A DNA stretch of 11,789 nucleotides, from the NCBI GenBank assembly GCA_900555355.1, contig USKV01000028.1:1-11789 (forward strand), written 5' to 3'. Both the position numbers and the translations under genes were made by a program. Origin of the DNA: an uncultured Collinsella sp. GTDB taxonomy: Bacteria > Actinomycetota > Coriobacteriia > Coriobacteriales > Coriobacteriaceae. Positions 7,432-11,789 of this stretch are shown in pieces; the stretch's first letter is position 1, and each line of letters starts with the position of its first letter. The notes under the pieces are model-generated. The model saw nothing but the letters and a program-made list of their open reading frames with translations. It searched no databases and was not told the DNA's origin.

Positions 7432-8430
7432 ATGAAGCAATGGGTTGGACTGGGCAAGTTTCTCGCGGGGCACATGCAGGTCATCGTTCCGATTTGTGTG
7501 GCGCTCGGCGTGCTCTTTCCCCAGCAGATCGGCGTACTTAAGCCCATCGTTCCCACCTTGTTTGCTTTCATGACGTTTCAGGGTGCGCTCAGCAACACCT
7601 TTCATCAGGTGGCTGAGGTGTTCCGCCGTCCCCTGCATCTGATTTTGGCGTTATTTGTCTCGGCTGTGATCATCCCCATCGCAGCGTATGCCATGGGCTC
7701 ACTGTTCTTTGGCTCCAATCCCAACCTTGTCTGTGGCATCGTGCTCGAGTACAGCGTACCCGTGGCAGTCACTGCCTTTATGTGGATCAGCATGTTCGGC
7801 GGCAACGGCCCGCTCGCGCTCACCATCATCCTGACGTCCTCGGTCATCTCACCTGTGACGATTCCTCTTACGCTCAAGCTCCTGCTGGGCGCCACCGTCT
7901 CGATCGACGTGCCGAGCATGATGCAAAATATGGCCTTTATGATCGCCATACCCGCCGTGCTCGGCATCGTGATCAACGAGCTCACGCACGGCTGGGGACA
8001 CGAGAAACTCTCCCCCGCGCTCTCGCCCGCCTGCAAATTTATGATGATGGGCGTCATCGCGTCCAACTCCACCGCCATGAGCGAGTACGTGCTGCACATG
8101 AACGCGGTGCGCCTGGAAGTCGCCCTCTTTATCCTTTCGTTCGCCATCAGTGGCTTTATCATCGGCATCCTGGTCGCACGTGCCCTGCATCTGCCGTATA
8201 GCGAGACGACCACCATGTGCTTTACCTGCGGCATGCGTAACATCTCTTCGGGCGCCGTCATCGCCACGCAGTACTTTCCGGGCGAAGTCGTGTTTCCCGT
8301 CATGTGCGGCACGCTGTTTCAGCAGGTGCTGGCCTCGATTATCGGGCACCTCTTTGAGCGCCTAACCGGCGAGGAGCGCGCCAAACAGCGCAAGCGGGTC
8401 AAGGCCGGCCGCGACGCGATGGCACGCTAG
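7432..8430 (+). CDS. BASS/SBF-family membrane transporter
   Basis: A 332-residue integral membrane protein with about nine or ten hydrophobic segments (for example 16-33, 69-90, 100-120, 127-150, 165-183, 228-252, 262-282 and 288-308) and a basic cytoplasmic tail from about 310. The fold is that of the bile acid:sodium symporter (SBF) superfamily. This is clearest in TM4 (VLEYSVPVAVTAFMW, 104-118) and in CGMRNISSGAVIATQYF (266-282), which matches the GMQNSGLA-type crossing helix. Residues that bind sodium in ASBT-like members are replaced: the Glu and Gln of the E-x-G-M-Q-N motif are T265 and R269 here, and TM4 lacks the Ser-Asn pair. Substrate and coupling ion are therefore unknown; organic anions are typical of the superfamily. 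The start follows AAAGGGAG (7412-7419). The gene is divergent from recJ and converges on the DUF4931 gene with a 30-bp gap and no visible terminator. Confidence 0.82.
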   Translation: MKQWVGLGKFLAGHMQVIVPICVALGVLFPQQIGVLKPIVPTLFAFMTFQGALSNTFHQVAEVFRRPLHLILALFVSAVIIPIAAYAMGSLFFGSNPNLVCGIVLEYSVPVAVTAFMWISMFGGNGPLALTIILTSSVISPVTIPLTLKLLLGATVSIDVPSMMQNMAFMIAIPAVLGIVINELTHGWGHEKLSPALSPACKFMMMGVIASNSTAMSEYVLHMNAVRLEVALFILSFAISGFIIGILVARALHLPYSETTTMCFTCGMRNISSGAVIATQYFPGEVVFPVMCGTLFQQVLASIIGHLFERLTGEERAKQRKRVKAGRDAMAR

Positions 8431-8460
8431 GCAGCACGCTTTTCGCAGGCACTCGCCTTG

Positions 8461-9258
8461 CTACGCGAGCGTTTCCAGATGCGCACGCAGGCGCTCAGCA
8501 TCGACATCGAGCGTTGTCTCGGCATTGACCTGGGCCAAACGATAGCCCACAAAGTAGGGCGAAACCACCCAACGTGGCAGCGCCTTGGCAATGGTCCGGC
8601 CGTCCATGTGGTAGAAGAACAAGTTGTACGACTCCGCGCGACCGCCGTGGTGCTCGTGCAGGATATAGCGCAGAGCTACCTGAATCGCATCGGCAAACAG
8701 GTCCGCTTCGGCTTGGTCGCGGGCGTCGTCGCTGGCGGCGATTCCCTGTGGAGCCGAGACGTTGACCTCAAAGAACCCCATGATCGGTTCGGTTGAGATA
8801 TTGACCGAGATCCTCCCCTGTTGCCAGACATTGATGCCTTCGAAATTGGCAGAAGTCAGCGAAGTGTAGCCGTCTTCCTGCTCCAAACCCACAATCTGCA
8901 TGTGCGGATGCACGAGACTACCGCCCGAGAGCGGACCCTTGTTCTTGTACATGAGCACGCTTCGATACTGCTGTGAATCGATCATCTGCTGCCAGCAACC
9001 CAGGGCAAACCGCATCACATGGTGGAGTTCATCCGGCTCGTAGGTCACCAGGTCGGCATCGTGATTGGCCGACTCGATCAATACGGTCTGACGGGTGGCC
9101 CGCAAGGTCTTGAACTTATTCTCGAGCCAGATGCAGTCACCATCGTGCTGGATGATGTTGGCGAGCCCCTCCGTGTCGCAAAAGGGGCACGCGGTACCAG
9201 GGCGACGATTATCGTCGGGCTTGCCGCTCGCCTGCTGAACGTCAAATACCAGCGCCAC
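8461..9258 (-). CDS. DUF4931 / GalT-like HIT-superfamily protein
   Basis: A 265-residue soluble protein resembling the DUF4931 family, which is related to galactose-1-phosphate uridylyltransferases in the histidine-triad superfamily. Visible features are CPFC (C24, C27), probably half of a zinc site; KNKGPLSGGS (105-114), a family signature; and H117-P-H119-M-Q121, the equivalent of GalT's HPHxQ active-site motif, in which the second His is the nucleophile. This predicts a nucleotidyl-transfer or nucleotide-hydrolysis reaction, but no substrate is established that I know of. The gene begins with GTG at 9256-9258, decided by a GGAGGT ribosome site 7 nt upstream. The cutC stop lies 3 nt before it, so the two are almost certainly co-transcribed and coupled. 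True GalT is less likely because the protein is short and lacks the second half of that enzyme. Confidence 0.85.
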   Translation of the reverse strand: MALVFDVQQASGKPDDNRRPGTACPFCDTEGLANIIQHDGDCIWLENKFKTLRATRQTVLIESANHDADLVTYEPDELHHVMRFALGCWQQMIDSQQYRSVLMYKNKGPLSGGSLVHPHMQIVGLEQEDGYTSLTSANFEGINVWQQGRISVNISTEPIMGFFEVNVSAPQGIAASDDARDQAEADLFADAIQVALRYILHEHHGGRAESYNLFFYHMDGRTIAKALPRWVVSPYFVGYRLAQVNAETTLDVDAERLRAHLETLA

Positions 9259-9261
9259 GGG

Positions 9262-9939
9262 TTATACCTCCAGCGGCACGATCTTGGTGCCATGGAGCTC
9301 GGAGACACCGAGCGCCGCTGCGACCGCGTCGCGATTTGCCGTAGTGATGCCGCCGCCGGGAAGGATGGTCAAACGGTCGCCCGCATACTCGATTAAACGA
9401 GCCAGGTGGTCGAAATTATCCTCGATCGACGTGCCGGCGGCACCGCCGTGCGTGAGGATGCGCGTAACGCCGCAGTCGGCAAGCGTATCAATCGCATCGA
9501 GCTGAGCCTCGGGCGAGAGCTGGTCAAATGCCATGTGGAAGGTGATGTCAAGGGACTCGCGCTTGCACTCCTCGGTTGCGCAGCCCGCAGCCATCACGAG
9601 GGCGCCGAGGGTGAGCTCGTCGAGCGCCCAGCCGCCGGCACAGGGCTTGCAGCAGCCAAAGACCAGGCCGTCAACGCCGGCGCTCACGGCAAGGCCCAAA
9701 TCCATCTCCATCATGCGCAGCTCGTCCTGGTTGTAATGAAAGTCGCCACCACGCGGGCGAATCATGCACATCACTCGCGCGTCATGCTCGTGAGCATAGT
9801 TGACTGTAGCGCTGATAACGCCGGCGGAAGGCGTGGTGCCACCGACGGCGAGGTTGTCACACAGCTCAATGCGTCCCGCACCGGCCTCGATGGCCGCCGG
9901 CACTCGCTCAAAGTTCTCGGCACAAAACTCGTACAGCAT
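9262..9939 (-). CDS. cutC: CutC family TIM-barrel protein
   Basis: A 225-residue cytoplasmic CutC-family protein. Its landmarks run in order: EAGAGRIELCDNLAVGGTTPS (18-38), MIRPRGGDF (59-67), GLVFGC (91-96), TFHMAFDQL (133-141), ILTHGGAAGTS (161-171), ILPGGGI (192-198) and ELHGTKI (214-220), as expected for the CutC TIM barrel. The family is named for copper homeostasis, but in E. coli the copper phenotype was traced to the MicL sRNA encoded within cutC, so the enzymatic role is unclear. The ATG at 9937-9939 is chosen because family homology starts there (MLYEFCAENFERV) and GGGGG lies about 9 nt upstream. An in-frame ATG at 9996 would add 19 residues without a ribosome site. The gene leads a two-gene operon with the DUF4931 gene. 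The two substitutions FHMAFD and LTHGG, where HRAFD and LTSGG are usual, are modest. Confidence 0.92.
   Translation of the reverse strand: MLYEFCAENFERVPAAIEAGAGRIELCDNLAVGGTTPSAGVISATVNYAHEHDARVMCMIRPRGGDFHYNQDELRMMEMDLGLAVSAGVDGLVFGCCKPCAGGWALDELTLGALVMAAGCATEECKRESLDITFHMAFDQLSPEAQLDAIDTLADCGVTRILTHGGAAGTSIEDNFDHLARLIEYAGDRLTILPGGGITTANRDAVAAALGVSELHGTKIVPLEV
9266..9271 (-). promoter_or_regulatory. Ribosome binding site deciding the GTG start of the DUF4931 gene
   Basis: GGAGGT on the minus strand lies inside the last codons of cutC, 7 nt before GTG (9258-9256). No ATG lies nearby in frame, so this site fixes a GTG start and links the translation of the two genes. Confidence 0.8.
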
Positions 9940-9999
9940 AGATAGGCCCCCAAAGACAGCAGATGTTTTCCGACGGGCATTGTCACACATCCCCATGAA

Positions 10000-10064
10000 G
10001 TTGCGGTGGAATAGGGACTGTTTTGGCCTCTGGAGCCCGTATTCAGTCCCTATTTCACCGCAAC
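10000..10064. repeat. 65-bp inverted repeat with 21-bp arms (MITE/REP-like candidate)
   Basis: The left arm (10000-10020, GTTGCGGTGGAATAGGGACT plus G) pairs with the right arm (10044-10064, CAGTCCCTATTTCACCGCAA plus C). All 21 positions pair if one G-U wobble is allowed, and an outer A-T pair (9999/10065) extends it. The 23-nt centre (TTTTGGCCTC...) can itself form a small bulged GG/CTC-GAG/CC hairpin. It lies between the divergent cutC and surface-protein genes. Neither side has a U-run, so it is not a normal terminator. It may be a mobile or genome-wide repeat, or a long RNA hairpin in the cutC leader. Copy number cannot be judged from one window. Confidence 0.75.
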
Positions 10065-10102
10065 TCAGAATGATCTCTTGGGGACGGCACGGCTGGCCGA
10101 AA

Positions 10103-10133
10103 AATGTTGCCGATGGTGAATGTTGCGCAACAT
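10103..10133. promoter_or_regulatory. Operator-like direct repeat and 14-bp palindrome
   Basis: AATGTTGC occurs at 10103-10110 and again at 10119-10126, 16 bp apart. The second copy is the left half of a perfect palindrome, ATGTTGCGCAACAT (10120-10133). Together they look like a binding site for a dimeric repressor or activator, with an extra half-site, 63 bp before the surface-protein ATG. No known regulator is recognised. Confidence 0.5.
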
Positions 10134-10158
10134 GGTTCGCAAATCTTGGTCAACCATG
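10131..10158. promoter_or_regulatory. Second inverted repeat upstream of the surface-protein gene
   Basis: CATGGTT (10131-10137) and AACCATG (10152-10158) form a 7-bp inverted repeat with a 14-bp spacer, sharing the last three bases of the neighbouring palindrome. It ends 37 bp before the surface-protein start and could be a second operator or a 5'-leader hairpin. A clear -10/-35 pair was not seen nearby. Confidence 0.35.
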
Positions 10159-10195
10159 GCAGTATCGTCATTCGAATCTAGAGGAAAGGATTGCC

Positions 10196-11789
10196 ATGTT
10201 TAAGAGCATCCATAAGAGCGGGAGGATTGCAGCGGTCGCTATAGGTCTCCTTGCAGCCCTCAGCCCGCTCGCCACCCCCCCCGCAGCATTAGCCAGCGGC
10301 AGCGCACCAACGCCTGAACTTGAGAAGTCGTATAGCTTTAAGACCAGTAGCGATAACTCATATATCGACGTCATAGATATAGACTCAGAGTATTGCTATC
10401 TGTTTAACCGCGATGACGAAAACAATCTGAAAAAAGTGTCCCTCATTAATATGAACGACGGCAGCATAAGCCCCGTTGACATTCCAAAGAAAAGTCTCTA
10501 TTCGACTGTGCTGTCGGGCAATGATCAGTTGTCTTGGATAGAAGACTCCAACCTGGTCGTTTTCTCTCCTGAAAAGCAAAGTCGCTCAACCCATTCGCTT
10601 GAACCAGAAAAAAACGTTCAATACTGTGGTGCATGGGTTAGCGAAAACGATGAAACAGCATGTGTTATACAGTACAATCCCGAAGATTACTTTTCATATG
10701 CTTTTTATGACCTCAAGACTGATAATAAAATGCAGGTGTGCCGCATAGACAGCGATTACTCGCAGGAAATGTTTTCGAAAGACGGAAGCTGCTTTTACAT
10801 TGTGTCGACCAATGCGAATAAATCTACCGTCACTCTGAAAGTGTTCGATACAAAAACCGGATCGACCAAATCAAGCACTACTCACGTAAACAAAATTACA
10901 GACAGCGTCGAAATAAACTCAATATTTCAACTTCCGAACTCAGAAGGCCTCATTCTTCAAGGTGACTCTTATTTAATCAGAGCTGACCGCGATGCAAATC
11001 TGAGCACCATATCCAATGATAAGGATCATGCTTTTGCCGATGGATATTCATCTTCCGGATCATGCGATTACTACCCCGTTTATCTCAGCAATGGCTCTAA
11101 TGATCTTTTTGAAGAGGATGATGATTATTACTACCTGAACGAGCAAGATGCGAACCTCGGCGTCATCGATTTGCAAAATGGAAGCACCATAAGCTCTACT
11201 GCCTTCCCCTTCGGCAATGGTTATCTCAGTGATATTTCACATGATGGCGGCGTCTTACTTGGGAAATACTCAGACGATGACAAGTCCTCGGCATGTCTAG
11301 TCGATGCTCAAACCGGGGCAAAGAGCGAGTTCGATTCTAAATCGAACAGCTTGAGGTTCATGAACGGCGATCGCAAGATTTTGGCAACTTATTTCGACGA
11401 CAATAATTCCTCAACGCTTCACGTAAACATCTACAAGTCCAATATCCCCCACTCGCTGCCCGAGGATGTGCTGTACTTTGTCCAGACTCACCTGCCGTTT
11501 GTTATTGGCGGTGGCGTGGCGATCGTCCTCATCATCGGTGGCGCGATCGTTATCCTTTGCATCCGCAAGAAGCGCGCTAAGGCCGCGAACGGTGTGGCTG
11601 CCTCAGCGCCCAAACCACAGCGCAACCAGCGTCGTCGTCAGAAGCGCGCCCAGCAGAACGCCGTTCCACCCGCAGCACCTGCGATGCCGAAGGCATCGGC
11701 AGCTCCGACCGAGCCCGCCCGCTTCTGCCGTCACTGCGGAACCCCGCTCGTACCCGAAGCCCAGTTCTGCCCAACATGCGGACAAAAGG
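10196..11789 (+). CDS. Signal-peptide, single-TM surface protein with C-terminal zinc ribbon (3' end outside window)
   Basis: No named family is recognised. My reading gives 531 codons with no stop before the window ends. Residues 1-33 form a Sec signal peptide: a basic start (MFKSIHKSGR), a hydrophobic core and an ALA cleavage site, with no lipobox Cys. The ectodomain (34-433) has recurring D-x-x-T/N-G turns (84-89, 171-176, 217-222, 324-329, 369-374), several about 45 residues apart, as in a beta-propeller. It includes an acidic patch EEDDDYYY. One membrane helix (about 434-456) is followed by RKKRAK, giving outside-N/inside-C topology, then a basic Ala/Pro-rich tail. The tail ends in a ribbon, FCRHCG...FCPTCG (C511, C514, C525, C528). 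The start follows GAGGAAAGGA (10181-10190). The ectodomain DNA is AT-richer than both ends. More domains may follow after the window. A sensor or envelope-linked receptor role is inference only. Confidence 0.85.
   Translation, partial: MFKSIHKSGRIAAVAIGLLAALSPLATPPAALASGSAPTPELEKSYSFKTSSDNSYIDVIDIDSEYCYLFNRDDENNLKKVSLINMNDGSISPVDIPKKSLYSTVLSGNDQLSWIEDSNLVVFSPEKQSRSTHSLEPEKNVQYCGAWVSENDETACVIQYNPEDYFSYAFYDLKTDNKMQVCRIDSDYSQEMFSKDGSCFYIVSTNANKSTVTLKVFDTKTGSTKSSTTHVNKITDSVEINSIFQLPNSEGLILQGDSYLIRADRDANLSTISNDKDHAFADGYSSSGSCDYYPVYLSNGSNDLFEEDDDYYYLNEQDANLGVIDLQNGSTISSTAFPFGNGYLSDISHDGGVLLGKYSDDDKSSACLVDAQTGAKSEFDSKSNSLRFMNGDRKILATYFDDNNSSTLHVNIYKSNIPHSLPEDVLYFVQTHLPFVIGGGVAIVLIIGGAIVILCIRKKRAKAANGVAASAPKPQRNQRRRQKRAQQNAVPPAAPAMPKASAAPTEPARFCRHCGTPLVPEAQFCPTCGQK
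10275..10282 (+). repeat. C8 homopolymer tract in the surface-protein gene
   Basis: Eight consecutive C bases fall in codons 27-29, near the end of the signal peptide. Loss of one C gives TAG four codons later (CAG CAT TAG); gain of one C gives TGA within about 12 codons. Either slip would switch off the protein, the pattern expected of slipped-strand phase variation. Confidence 0.7.

Noticed and set aside
8431..8460. Terminator between the convergent transporter and DUF4931 genes
   Set aside because: Only a short CTCGC/GCGAG pairing with no T-tract is visible, so no terminator is called.
9262..9996. Longer cutC start at 9996
   Set aside because: The extra 19 residues are not part of the CutC family pattern and no ribosome site precedes that ATG. 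The start at 9939 matches the family N-terminus.
10156..10203. Short 15-codon frame starting ATGGCAGTA and overlapping the surface-protein ATG
   Set aside because: It has no Shine-Dalgarno sequence and its ATG lies in an inverted-repeat arm; chance is the simpler explanation.
10168..10634. Minus-strand open frames opposite the surface-protein gene
   Set aside because: The plus strand carries a signal peptide, ribosome site and continuous 531-codon frame; the minus frames are short and featureless.

Overview
The window looks like chromosomal DNA of a GC-rich, gut-type actinobacterium of the class Coriobacteriia, probably Collinsella or a close relative. This is inferred from strong G/C third-position bias, gene content and the recJ-rel-MBL gene order; no marker gene proves it. 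No rRNA, tRNA, CRISPR array, transposase or phage gene was seen.

Layout. (1) 1-529, minus: the N-terminal 176 residues of class II fructose-bisphosphate aldolase (fba), with its own ribosome binding site and a possible promoter. (2) 725-7156, minus: a three-gene unit read recJ -> rel -> metallo-beta-lactamase-fold hydrolase. The first gene is unusual: a RecJ 5'-3' single-strand exonuclease fused in one continuous frame to a RecQ-like SF2 helicase, about 1095 aa. Its stop lies 15 nt before the start of a full-length bifunctional (p)ppGpp synthetase/hydrolase (786 aa). A glyoxalase-II-like hydrolase follows, separated from rel by a perfect hairpin. A TATAAT -10 box and a short overlapping upstream ORF precede recJ. 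(3) 7432-8430, plus: a BASS-type (SBF) membrane transporter, divergent from recJ, lacking the usual sodium ligands. (4) 8461-9939, minus: cutC followed after 3 nt by a DUF4931/GalT-like HIT-superfamily protein that starts at GTG. (5) 9940-10195: a regulatory/repeat-rich gap with a 65-bp near-perfect inverted repeat and a cluster of smaller symmetric sites. (6) 10196 to the window end, plus: a cell-surface protein with a signal peptide, a propeller-like AT-richer ectodomain, one membrane helix and a cytoplasmic tail ending in a four-cysteine zinc ribbon. Its stop lies beyond the window. A C8 tract in its signal-peptide region makes it a candidate phase-variable gene.

How they fit. Region 2 combines DNA repair/end processing, the stringent response and small-thiol-ester or related hydrolysis; in many Gram-positives recJ and rel are neighbours. 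The most distinctive items are the RecJ-RecQ fusion and the surface protein with its upstream symmetric DNA and homopolymer tract.
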